Origin: an uncultured Bacteroidota bacterium
GTDB lineage: Bacteria; Bacteroidota; Bacteroidia; Bacteroidales; SZUA-534
Assembly: GCA_937900725.1 (NCBI GenBank)
Contig: CALCFP010000289.1
Location: 1 to 8,629 of the forward strand
Length of the DNA: 8,629 nt
Direction: 5' to 3'
The notes beneath the pieces were generated by a model that was given only the letters and a program-made list of their open reading frames with translations, made no database searches and was not told the DNA's origin. Each line of letters starts with the position of its first letter. The first letter of the stretch is position 1. The translations under genes were made by a program, and so were the position numbers. Positions 1 to 6,321 of this stretch are shown here, piece after piece.

Positions 1-696
1 GGTTGCGACATCGTAACTCACGCTACCACCAAATATATGGATGGCCACGCTACCAACGTCGGCGGTTGCATAGTCGATAGCGGTAATTTCGATTGGGAAG
101 CACACAAGGATAAATTCCCCGGATTGACAGAGCCGGACCCGTCGTACCACGGATTGGCATACAGCAAGGCTTTCGGCAAGGGCGCATACATTACAAAGGC
201 CACTGCCCAACTGATGCGTGACCTTGGCTCAATTCAGGCACCGCAAAACGCATTCCTGCTCAACCTTGGTCTTGAAACCCTTCACGTGCGTGTGCCTCGC
301 CATTGCGAGAATGCACAAAAGGTTGCCGAATATCTTGAGAAACATCCAAAAGTGGCTTGGGTTAACTACGCCGGCCTGAAATCGAGTCCATACCACGCTT
401 TGGCACAAAAGCAGTTCACTAACGGACAATCGTGTGGCGTTGTCACATTTGGTGTCAAAGGCGATCGTTCTACCGCTATCAAGTTTATGGACAGCCTGCA
501 GTTGGCCTGCATCGTGACTCACGTTGCCGATGCCCGCACTTGCGTGCTTCATCCGGCAAGCCACACTCACCGCCAACTGTCTGACGAGCAACTGATTGCC
601 GCAGGTGTTCGTCCTGACCTTATCCGTTTCTCTGTCGGCATTGAGGATGTTGAAGACATCATCGCCGATTTGGAGCAGGCTTTGGAAAAAATCTAA
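1..696 (+). CDS. O-acetylhomoserine sulfhydrylase-type PLP enzyme (5'-truncated)
   Basis: This is the C-terminal part of a Cys/Met-metabolism PLP-dependent enzyme, most likely O-acetylhomoserine aminocarboxypropyltransferase (MetY), which makes homocysteine from O-acetylhomoserine and sulfide in the cytoplasm. The frame is open from base 1, so the ATG at 37 is internal and the true start lies outside the window. The 231 visible residues are about half of the usual length of roughly 430. The PLP-lysine motif THATTKYMDGHATNVGG is visible, with the Schiff-base lysine at residue 11 of the fragment. The family signatures HVADARTCVLHPASHTHRQL and IRFSVGIED follow; the arginine in the latter is known in the family to bind the substrate carboxylate. 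The gene ends in TAA, 21 bases before a strong terminator, so it is the last gene of its transcript. Methionine gamma-lyase or cystathionine gamma-synthase are close paralogues, but the THRQL/IRFSVGIED region fits the O-acetylhomoserine enzymes best. Confidence 0.9.
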   Translation, partial: GCDIVTHATTKYMDGHATNVGGCIVDSGNFDWEAHKDKFPGLTEPDPSYHGLAYSKAFGKGAYITKATAQLMRDLGSIQAPQNAFLLNLGLETLHVRVPRHCENAQKVAEYLEKHPKVAWVNYAGLKSSPYHALAQKQFTNGQSCGVVTFGVKGDRSTAIKFMDSLQLACIVTHVADARTCVLHPASHTHRQLSDEQLIAAGVRPDLIRFSVGIEDVEDIIADLEQALEKI

Positions 697-717
697 CATT
701 TATAATTGCAATGCATT

Positions 718-748
718 AAATGCCGGCCTAAAGCCGGCATTTTTTTTT
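718..748 (+). terminator. Intrinsic terminator after the sulfhydrylase gene
   Basis: The arm TGCCGGC (721-727) pairs perfectly with GCCGGCA (733-739) around the 5-base loop CTAAA, and a run of nine T follows (740-748). The three A at 718-720 can extend the stem against the first T residues. This is a textbook rho-independent terminator. It separates the upstream transcript from mutS2. Confidence 0.93.
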
Positions 749-856
749 GTTGTGGCATTATGTATTTGCATTTTGCCGGATTGTTTTTGTTGTATGTGTT
801 TAAAACCGACATCAAGTATTGGCGCATTTTGCACAGAATAACGCAAATGAAATATT
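749..856. other. T-rich intergenic stretch
   Basis: This spacer between the terminator and the mutS2 promoter box is T-rich and holds no recognisable gene or RNA. A TTTG at 828-831 resembles the Bacteroidota -33 element but lies 25 bases from the -7 box, which is longer than usual. A 41-codon frame (760-885) crosses it and is treated as a low-confidence observation. Confidence 0.5.
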
Positions 857-864
857 TATCTTTG
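857..864 (+). promoter_or_regulatory. Bacteroidota -7 promoter box for mutS2
   Basis: TATCTTTG matches the TAnnTTTG consensus exactly and ends 17 bases before the mutS2 ATG at 882. A transcript starting just after it would have a very short leader and would exclude the in-frame TTG at 819, so the box supports the ATG at 882 as the real start. No well-spaced -33 TTTG was found. Confidence 0.6.
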
Positions 865-881
865 CCACAAAATTTCAGGCG

Positions 882-2702
882 ATGATTTATCCCGACAACT
901 TTGAGCAAAAAATCGATTTCGTACGCATCAGGGAAACAATAAAGACATATTGTCTCGGCCCTGTCGGCCAGTGGCTTGTCGACAAGATGCGCTTTATGCC
1001 CAAATATGCCGACGTGCGCAACCGACTCGACGAGGTGTCCGAATTTATGCAGTTGCTACAGGTTGGAACGCAGTTGCCAACCGACTATTTCTTCGATTTA
1101 AGGCCATTGTTCGTCAAGATGAAGGTTGATGGCTCTTTTGCCGAAGTTGAAGAATTATTCTGCTTATACCGTTCATTGTCAACAGTAAAAGATGTGACAA
1201 GATTCTTCGCCAAAGAAGAAAACACCGAAAAATATCCGACCTTGAGCGCCATCGCATCAAACGTCACAGTGCACGCTTACGTGGTTGACAGCATTGAGCA
1301 CGTTATGACCAAGCAAGGCCGTATCCGTGACAACGCGTCGCCCGAATTGGCGCAAATACGCAAGGAATTGGCCGAAAGGCAAGGCTCAGCATCACGGCTC
1401 ATTCGCAAGATTATTGCCGAGGCGCAACAAGAAGGATGGGTTGAGGCCGACGCCACGCTTGCTGTCCGCGACGGGCGCGTTGTCATTCCAATACTAGCAT
1501 CGCAGAAGCGAAAGATATCGGGCATCATCCACGACGAGTCGGCCACAGGAAAGACTTGCTATGTAGAGCCTGCGCCCGTTGTCGAGATAAACAACGCCAT
1601 AACTGAACTCGAATCGGCCGAACGGCGCGAGATAATAAAGATACTCAAGACTTTAACCGACAGCATCCGTCCGTATGCCGACGATTTGGAAGATGCGATG
1701 ATGTTTTTGGGCATCATCGATTTCATCCGCGCCAAGGCGAAATACGCGTTGCAGATTGGCGCCTGCGTGCCCGAACTGTCCGATGTGCCTTTGATTGATT
1801 GGCGCAATGCCCGTCACCCTATTTTGCTGATGAGTTTCCGCGAAGAGGGGCGCACGCTTGTACCGCTCAACCTAACACTCGATTCCACCGACCGCATTCT
1901 TGTCATAAGCGGGCCAAACGCAGGTGGCAAGTCGGTGTGCCTGAAAACCGTCGGACTGTTGCAGTATATGCTTCAGTGCGGGTTGCCGTTGCCTGTCGAT
2001 TTTGGAAGCAAGGCGGGCATCTTCTCGAATCTGTTTATCGATATTGGCGACGAGCAAAGCATTGATAATGATTTGAGTACGTATAGTTCGCACCTTATGA
2101 ATATGAAACATTTCGTGCGCAACGCCGACAACCGCACAATAATTCTCATTGACGAGTTCGGAACGGGAACCGAGCCGATGTTGGGCGGAGCCATTGCCGA
2201 GGCCATTCTCGACAGACTCAATCAAGCCAGAGTGTTCGGAGTGATAACAACCCACTACACAAACCTGAAGCATTTCGCCAATGGTCACGAAGGAATTGTC
2301 AACGGCGCTATGCTCTACGATACCAACAAGATGGAGCCAATGTTTGTTATGGAGATGGGCAAGCCAGGTAGCAGTTTCGCATTCGAGATAGCATATAAAA
2401 TAGGCCTTCCGCAAGACGTCATCGACGACGCGCGGAGCAAGGTGGGCGAGGACCACCTGAACTTCGACAAGCATCTGCGCGAGATTGCCCGCGACAAGTA
2501 TTATTGGGAGCGCAAGCGCGAGAACATACGCAAGATTGAGCGACGCCTTGAGGAGATGATGGAAACCGAAAAGAAGGAACTCGATGAAACAAGAAAATTC
2601 CACAAGGAACTGATTTCCAAATCTAAAGACGAGGCAAAACGAATCCTTGCCGACTCCAACAAGGCCATTGAGAATACTGTAAAACCTAAATTCCTTCTGT
2701 AA
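882..2702 (+). CDS. mutS2: MutS2, N-terminal core and ATPase part (frame-interrupted)
   Basis: This encodes the first 606 residues of MutS2, a MutS-like ATPase without the mismatch-recognition domain. Family members suppress homologous recombination or split collided ribosomes. The start is taken at ATG 882 because MIYPDNFEQKIDF is the usual Bacteroidota N-terminus; the in-frame TTG at 819 lies upstream of the promoter box. The MutS-like core occupies roughly residues 1-330. Walker A GPNAGGKS is at 344-351 (lysine 350), the STYSSHL signature follows, and Walker B ILIDEFG has its aspartate and glutamate at 424-425. A lysine/glutamate-rich coiled coil begins near residue 530. The frame diverges after NKAIENTV: the codons from 2682 encode KPKFLL and a TAA at 2700-2702, which looks foreign to the family. 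The rest of MutS2 continues in another frame from 2702. If translated alone, the product would keep ATPase motifs but lose most of the coiled coil and the Smr domain. Confidence 0.9.
   Translation: MIYPDNFEQKIDFVRIRETIKTYCLGPVGQWLVDKMRFMPKYADVRNRLDEVSEFMQLLQVGTQLPTDYFFDLRPLFVKMKVDGSFAEVEELFCLYRSLSTVKDVTRFFAKEENTEKYPTLSAIASNVTVHAYVVDSIEHVMTKQGRIRDNASPELAQIRKELAERQGSASRLIRKIIAEAQQEGWVEADATLAVRDGRVVIPILASQKRKISGIIHDESATGKTCYVEPAPVVEINNAITELESAERREIIKILKTLTDSIRPYADDLEDAMMFLGIIDFIRAKAKYALQIGACVPELSDVPLIDWRNARHPILLMSFREEGRTLVPLNLTLDSTDRILVISGPNAGGKSVCLKTVGLLQYMLQCGLPLPVDFGSKAGIFSNLFIDIGDEQSIDNDLSTYSSHLMNMKHFVRNADNRTIILIDEFGTGTEPMLGGAIAEAILDRLNQARVFGVITTHYTNLKHFANGHEGIVNGAMLYDTNKMEPMFVMEMGKPGSSFAFEIAYKIGLPQDVIDDARSKVGEDHLNFDKHLREIARDKYYWERKRENIRKIERRLEEMMETEKKELDETRKFHKELISKSKDEAKRILADSNKAIENTVKPKFLL
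2677..2702 (+). repeat. 20-bp insertion with CTGTAA direct repeats inside mutS2
   Basis: CTGTAA occurs at 2677-2682 and again at 2697-2702, exactly 20 bases apart, with 14 bases between the copies. Dropping one copy plus the spacer joins AAT ACT GTA to AGG CAG ATA and gives the uninterrupted peptide NTVRQIKEAQADKQ, which reads as a normal MutS2 coiled coil. Twenty is not a multiple of three, so the insertion alone accounts for the frame change and the premature TAA. The repeat pair looks like a target-site duplication or a replication-slippage junction. The inserted text contains CCTAAAT, also present in the heptad repeats at 3448-3468. Confidence 0.8.
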
Positions 2703-3391
2703 GGCAGATAAAGGAGGCACAGGCCGACAAGCAGAAGACCAAGGAAGCCCGCCAGAAACTTGATGAAGTGAAGCAGTCGCTCGAACAATCGCAAAGCGAG
2801 GAGGAAGAACGCATACTTCAGAAAATAAGAAAGTTGAAGGAACGCGAAAATCGTGTCAAGACAGGCAAGTCGAAACAGGAACAGCAATTGAGCATCGCCG
2901 ATGTGGTGGCCGAGCGTGAGCGCGACTTCACCATTGGAATGCCTGTCAAGATTGACGGGCAGACTACCATTGGCGAGATAATGGAACTGAACGAAAAGAG
3001 TGCGTTGGTCGCATTTGGCAATATGTACATAACCATATCGGGCGACAAACTTCAGCACCTGAACGACGACGAAAAGAAAAAAATCCGCAAGAGCGTACGT
3101 CAAGGCAGTTTCCAGCAGTCGTATGAACTCAATCAGCGCAGGCTGTCGTTCAATCCAGGTCTCGACGTGCGTGGAATGCGGGCCGAGGAGGCTGTGAGCC
3201 GAGTGGCCAGTTTCATCGACGAGGCCGTTATGGTCGGCGCATTCGAGGTGAAGATTCTGCACGGCAAGGGCAACGGCATCTTGCGCCACGTCGTCCGCGA
3301 GTATCTGCAGACTGTTGACGTCGTCAGCAGTGTCCGCGACGAGCACGTTGATTTCGGCGGAGCGGGAATCACCGTGGTCGAAATAGGCTAA
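2690..3391 (+). CDS. mutS2: MutS2, coiled-coil and Smr-domain part (downstream fragment)
   Basis: This frame carries the rest of MutS2. It is open from 2690; the homologous peptide begins at the AGG codon 2702 (RQIKEAQADKQKTKEARQKL) and ends with TAA at 3389-3391. If it were translated on its own, the first plausible start is GTG 2768, giving 207 residues, but no initiation signal marks it. It contains the remainder of the charged coiled coil, a linker with a beta-rich segment (about 2940-3050), and a C-terminal Smr domain. The Smr motifs LDVRGMR (codon 3161, residue 754 of the repaired protein) and HGKGNGILR (codon 3260, residue 787) are intact. In the family this domain is a nuclease or nucleic-acid-binding module. 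The repaired protein would be 829 residues, close to the length I expect for Bacteroidota MutS2. No other frame damage is visible, so the lesion is recent, tolerated by recoding, or artefactual. Confidence 0.85.
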   Translation: MPSVRQIKEAQADKQKTKEARQKLDEVKQSLEQSQSEEEERILQKIRKLKERENRVKTGKSKQEQQLSIADVVAERERDFTIGMPVKIDGQTTIGEIMELNEKSALVAFGNMYITISGDKLQHLNDDEKKKIRKSVRQGSFQQSYELNQRRLSFNPGLDVRGMRAEEAVSRVASFIDEAVMVGAFEVKILHGKGNGILRHVVREYLQTVDVVSSVRDEHVDFGGAGITVVEIG

Positions 3392-3447
3392 CGGAGATTT
3401 TTTCAGTTGTCAATCAACGCTTAATGTCGGCAGAAAAAAAACTACAT

Positions 3448-3468
3448 CCTGAATCCTAATTCCTAAAT
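3448..3468 (+). repeat. Three 7-bp tandem units upstream of nusB
   Basis: CCTGAAT, CCTAATT and CCTAAAT follow one another without gaps (consensus CCTRAWT), ending 8 bases before the nusB promoter box. They lie where the -33 region would be expected. Their role is unknown. The third unit also occurs inside the mutS2 insertion at 2685-2691. Confidence 0.55.
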
Positions 3469-3476
3469 AAACAAAT

Positions 3477-3484
3477 TATCTTTG
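3477..3484 (+). promoter_or_regulatory. Bacteroidota -7 promoter box for the nusB operon
   Basis: TATCTTTG matches TAnnTTTG exactly and ends 34 bases before the nusB ATG. It is identical to the box in front of mutS2. There is no clear terminator between mutS2 and this point (only a 4-bp GTTG/CAAC hairpin at 3406-3418 without a T run), so some read-through from mutS2 is also possible. Confidence 0.62.
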
Positions 3485-3518
3485 TAGCCGAATTAAAAAC
3501 AATGTAAAGGTTCTTCAA

Positions 3519-4466
3519 ATGATTAGCAGACGATTAATTAGAGTAAAAGTTCTTCAACTTCTCTATGCATATTTCAATGGCAACAATTCTGAAGGATTGC
3601 CAAAATACGAAAAAGACCTTCAGAAAAGCATCGAAAAATCGTACGACCTTTATCACCTTTTCTTCATCCTGCTTCTAGATGTAAACCGTTATGCGCAAGA
3701 CAAAATCGAGTTGCGCAAGACAAAACTCATCGCGTCGCAAGACGATTTGAATCCAAATACGAAATTTGTCGACAACAAAGTTGTAAGACAACTTGAGCAG
3801 ACCGAGGCTTTGCGCGTCTATGCCGATGCTAATGTTCTCAATTGGAATGCCACGCCTGAACTCATCAAGCATATATATAATGTGATGGTGGAGTCGGATA
3901 GTTACAAGACTTATATGGCCAGCGCCGATTACACATATGATGCCGATCGCAAGTTCGTGATGAACTTCTTCAATGAATATATGGTCGACGACGATATGCT
4001 TTATCAGGTGCTTGAGGAAAACTCGATATTCTGGAATGATGATATTGAGTTCGTCTTGAGTATGAACATCAAGACTGTTGAGCGGATTAAAGAGAACGCC
4101 ACGTCAGTCCCTTTGATGAAACTATACAAGAACGACGACGACCGCAAGTTCACAACCGACCTTTTCTGCAAGACAATTCTCAATCACGAGGAAAACGAGA
4201 AAATAATCCGTCAGCATATCAAGAATTGGGACCTTGAACGTCTTGCGCAGATGGACTTGCTAATCATAGAATTGGCGATAGTGGAGATTACCAGTTTCGA
4301 GAGCATCCCAGTAAAGGTTAGTTTCAACGAGTACATCGACCTTGCCAAATTCTACAGCACCGAGCGTAGCAATGCCTTTGTCAACGGCATTCTTGACAAG
4401 ATTATCAATAGTATGAAAACCGACGGCAAGATTAACAAGACAGGTCGCGGTTTGATTGAAAACTAA
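3519..4466 (+). CDS. nusB: Transcription antitermination factor NusB (long Bacteroidota form)
   Basis: NusB binds boxA RNA together with ribosomal protein S10 (NusE) and keeps RNA polymerase from terminating in ribosomal RNA operons; it acts in the cytoplasm. The start MISRRLIRVKVLQLLYAYF is the typical Bacteroidota N-terminus. The all-helical NusB fold is clearest at residues 220-298, with the family signatures MDLLIIELAIVEI (245-257), IPVKVSFNEYIDLAKFYS (263-280) and AFVNGILDKI (286-295). At 315 residues it is about twice the length of E. coli NusB (139). The extra residues precede and interrupt the fold, as is usual in this phylum. It opens a likely operon: the DUF1573 gene starts 21 bases after its stop and yajC follows. 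Transcription probably begins just downstream of the box at 3477. No SD-like sequence precedes the ATG. Confidence 0.93.
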   Translation: MISRRLIRVKVLQLLYAYFNGNNSEGLPKYEKDLQKSIEKSYDLYHLFFILLLDVNRYAQDKIELRKTKLIASQDDLNPNTKFVDNKVVRQLEQTEALRVYADANVLNWNATPELIKHIYNVMVESDSYKTYMASADYTYDADRKFVMNFFNEYMVDDDMLYQVLEENSIFWNDDIEFVLSMNIKTVERIKENATSVPLMKLYKNDDDRKFTTDLFCKTILNHEENEKIIRQHIKNWDLERLAQMDLLIIELAIVEITSFESIPVKVSFNEYIDLAKFYSTERSNAFVNGILDKIINSMKTDGKINKTGRGLIEN

Positions 4467-4487
4467 TAAATTACGACACTATTTACG

Positions 4488-4904
4488 ATGAAGCCTGTTT
4501 TCGGGAAAGTCATATTGATTGTGATTGCTGTCAGCCTTGCAGGTTGTGGCAGGCAATCGCGTCAGTCTGAAACCGCAAACGGCACACCGCAAATCAGTTT
4601 CGATGTCGATAGCCACAATTTCGGCACAATAGCGCAGGGCGAAAAAGTCTCGCATACGTTCAAATTTCGCAACATTGGCGACGGCAATCTTGTAATAACC
4701 GATGTCACCACGAGTTGCGGATGTACCGCATCAAAATATTCTGTCGAGCCAGTGGCACCTGGCGACAGCGGTACTGTTGAAGTCATTTTCGACAGTTACG
4801 GACGCGAGGGGAAGCAGTTGAAATCCGCCAATGTTTGGACAAATTGTGGCGCCGAACCTATAAAATTGCAGATTTTCGTTAATATTGAAACTTTAAATAA
4901 ATAA
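4488..4904 (+). CDS. DUF1573-domain lipoprotein
   Basis: This is a 138-residue secreted lipoprotein of unknown biochemical function. The N-terminus has a short basic start, a hydrophobic stretch (8-18) and the lipobox LAGC, with the lipidated cysteine at residue 20, so the mature protein should be membrane-anchored. The segment after the cysteine (GRQSRQSETA) is not acidic and does not resemble a Bacteroidetes surface-export signal, which suggests a periplasm-facing location. Residues 37-133 form one DUF1573 domain, an immunoglobulin-like beta fold. Its typical features are the opening FDVDSHNFGTI, the HTFKFRNIGDGNLVI strand pair, the conserved TSCGCT (C77, C79) and the PGDSGTVEV loop. It sits between nusB and yajC with 21- and 8-base gaps, so co-transcription is likely. 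The context does not reveal the partner; similar proteins are found beside yajC in other Bacteroidales as far as I recall. Confidence 0.88.
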   Translation: MKPVFGKVILIVIAVSLAGCGRQSRQSETANGTPQISFDVDSHNFGTIAQGEKVSHTFKFRNIGDGNLVITDVTTSCGCTASKYSVEPVAPGDSGTVEVIFDSYGREGKQLKSANVWTNCGAEPIKLQIFVNIETLNK

Positions 4905-4912
4905 TAATCACT

Positions 4913-5245
4913 ATGAATCTATTAAGCATTTTTTTGATGGCACCACAAGGTAGCGGTGCACAGGCACAAGGCAGTGCAGGATCAGGACTTATTATGATGT
5001 TGTTGATCATCGTCATTTTCTATCTTTTCCTGATTCGTCCACAAGCCAAGAAACAGAAAGCGGTAAACGAGTTCCGCAAGTCTCTTCAGAAAGGCGACAA
5101 GGTCCTGACCGTTGGCGGTATTTACGGAACCATTGCCGAAGTGAAAGAGACAACCGTGCTTCTTGAAGTGTCTAACGGCGTGCTGATTAAGGTTGACAAG
5201 GCAGGTCTTGTAAAGGATCCTGCAGATGTCACTGCACAGGCATAA
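4913..5245 (+). CDS. yajC: Preprotein translocase accessory subunit YajC
   Basis: YajC is a small inner-membrane protein that associates with SecDF-SecYEG and supports protein export. The 110-residue product has a short glycine/glutamine/alanine-rich N-terminus facing the periplasm and a single membrane span at about 26-41. The hallmark FLIRPQAKKQK follows at the cytoplasmic face. A small soluble domain with the conserved GDKVLTVGGIYGTI (61-74) and VSNGVLIKVDKAGLV (86-100) completes it. Length and motifs are normal for the family. It starts 8 bases after the DUF1573 stop and is the last gene before a hairpin region, so it probably ends the nusB transcript. Function and start codon are both well supported. 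Confidence 0.95.
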   Translation: MNLLSIFLMAPQGSGAQAQGSAGSGLIMMLLIIVIFYLFLIRPQAKKQKAVNEFRKSLQKGDKVLTVGGIYGTIAEVKETTVLLEVSNGVLIKVDKAGLVKDPADVTAQA

Positions 5246-5256
5246 TTACAACTTGA

Positions 5257-5317
5257 TTCCGCTTTTTCGCGGAAACCCGCATTTTTTTTAAATTTGACAT
5301 TTGAAAAATGCGGGTTT
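5257..5317 (+). terminator. Overlapping hairpins after yajC
   Basis: Three pairings compete here. TTCCGC (5257-5262) pairs with GCGGAA (5269-5274). GCGG (5269-5272) pairs with CCGC (5277-5280) and is followed by A and eight T (5282-5289), a small intrinsic-terminator shape. AAACCCGCATTTTT (5273-5286) pairs perfectly with AAAAATGCGGGTTT (5304-5317), a 14-bp stem with a 17-base loop, followed by a T/G-rich run. At least one is likely to terminate the yajC transcript. The ATG at 5308 lies inside the last arm. Confidence 0.7.
5289..5296 (+). promoter_or_regulatory. Putative -7 box for the YbbR-like gene, within the hairpin loop
   Basis: TAAATTTG fits TAnnTTTG and ends 32 bases before the preferred ATG at 5329. 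It lies in the loop of the 14-bp stem, so a transcript from here would start near or within the 3' arm and could not fold that stem. The region is A/T-rich, so a chance match is possible. No good -33 element is visible. Confidence 0.45.
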
Positions 5318-5328
5318 TGTGTTTTGTG

Positions 5329-6321
5329 ATGAACGAGTCAGACATTAAAATAGTATCAGTTGTAAGGCAGAAGTTGCGTTTCGACAAGCGGATGCTACTG
5401 TACGTGGTGTTTTTTTGCTTTTCGGCGCTAATGTGGTTCTTCAACAAATTGGGTGAAGAGACAAACGCCACAATCCAGTATCCTATTACATTTATCAATC
5501 TGCCTATGCAGAAGGTTGTCGTCAACGGCCTTCCAGACAATTTCGACTTGAGTGTCCACGCTCGAGGGTTCGATATTCTGCGCTACAAGTTGGGAAAAAC
5601 GCCTGAACCGGTAGTCATAAACTTGAGCCGTCTCAACCACATTTTGGCAAAAGAGTCAACAATGGAGTTCAATTTGGGCACAAGCGTTCTCTTTGAGGAA
5701 ATTAGGTCGCAGTTGCCAAGTGATATCGAATTGTCAATGATTCAGCCAGATACGATTTATTTTGTTTTCTCGAATTATGGAGAGAAGCGTGTGCCTGTCG
5801 TACCTGTGCTCGACCTTCATTTTGCCAGCCAGTGCCGTGTCGACGGAGAGGTGAACGTGGAGCCTGCTATGGTAACAGTCAATGGTCCTGACATCATTCT
5901 CGATACGCTTCAGGCCGTTTACACGAAACCTGTATCGGCGCGCAAGGTTACTCACAATGTTCGAAAAAACATTGAACTGCAACCAATTGAAGGATTGGCG
6001 CTGATTCATCACAAAGTGAAGGTGGAAGTGCCTGTTTCAAAATTTACCGAGTCGCTGATAACAGTGCCGATCACAGTCAAAAATGATTCTGCCAACCATA
6101 AGGTCAAGTTGATGCCAAACGAGGCTGTCATTCGATTTTGGGTATCAATCAACGACTTCTCGCGCATTAACCAGTCCGATTTCAAGGTTGAGGTTGATGC
6201 AAGTCAGATTGATTCGCAGATTGGCTTGCAGTTGCCTGTCGATATTCCTGTTATGCCACAGAATGTTTTCAATGTTCAGATTGATCCTAAAATTGTGAAT
6301 TTTGTTATTGAATCAAGATGA
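5329..6321 (+). CDS. YbbR-like (CdaR-type) membrane-anchored protein
   Basis: This 330-residue protein has one N-terminal membrane span (about 23-39, LLYVVFFCFSALMWFF) preceded by basic residues (QKLRFDKR). The rest should lie outside the cytoplasm and has the beta-rich look of repeated YbbR domains, with segments such as ITFINLPMQKVVVNGLPDNFDLSVHARG given here in parts: ITFINLP, LPDNFDLSVHARGF and VNGPDIILDTLQAVYTKPV. In Firmicutes the YbbR protein CdaR regulates the cyclic-di-AMP synthase CdaA. No cyclase gene is nearby here, so that role is not shown. I prefer the ATG at 5329 (MNESDIKIVSVVRQ) over the ATG at 5308, because the earlier one lies in a hairpin arm and adds only seven residues. 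The stop overlaps the coaE start (ATGA), implying translational coupling. YbbR identity rests on overall pattern and gene position and is good but not certain. Confidence 0.8.
   Translation: MNESDIKIVSVVRQKLRFDKRMLLYVVFFCFSALMWFFNKLGEETNATIQYPITFINLPMQKVVVNGLPDNFDLSVHARGFDILRYKLGKTPEPVVINLSRLNHILAKESTMEFNLGTSVLFEEIRSQLPSDIELSMIQPDTIYFVFSNYGEKRVPVVPVLDLHFASQCRVDGEVNVEPAMVTVNGPDIILDTLQAVYTKPVSARKVTHNVRKNIELQPIEGLALIHHKVKVEVPVSKFTESLITVPITVKNDSANHKVKLMPNEAVIRFWVSINDFSRINQSDFKVEVDASQIDSQIGLQLPVDIPVMPQNVFNVQIDPKIVNFVIESR

Noticed and set aside
819..881. TTG start extending MutS2 by 21 residues
   Set aside because: It is upstream of the promoter box at 857-864, and the extra residues do not resemble MutS2 N-termini, which begin at MIYPDNF.
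2711..2717. Perfect AAGGAGG, which could be a ribosome binding site for the Smr-domain fragment
   Set aside because: It encodes the Lys-Glu-Ala of the coiled coil, no start codon lies at a suitable distance (the nearest GTG is at 2768), and Bacteroidota do not rely on such sites.
1872..3346. Two long open frames on the minus strand opposite mutS2 (about 280 codons each)
   Set aside because: They lie opposite a clearly recognised protein on the + strand, have no family-like motifs, and arise from the codon bias of mutS2.
3406..3418. Small hairpin GTTG/CAAC after mutS2 as a terminator
   Set aside because: The stem is only four base pairs and no T run follows; the T run is before it.
5308..5328. 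Earlier ATG start for the YbbR-like protein
   Set aside because: It lies within the 3' arm of a 14-bp hairpin, adds only MRVLCFV, and leaves almost no leader after the promoter-like box; the ATG at 5329 is preferred.
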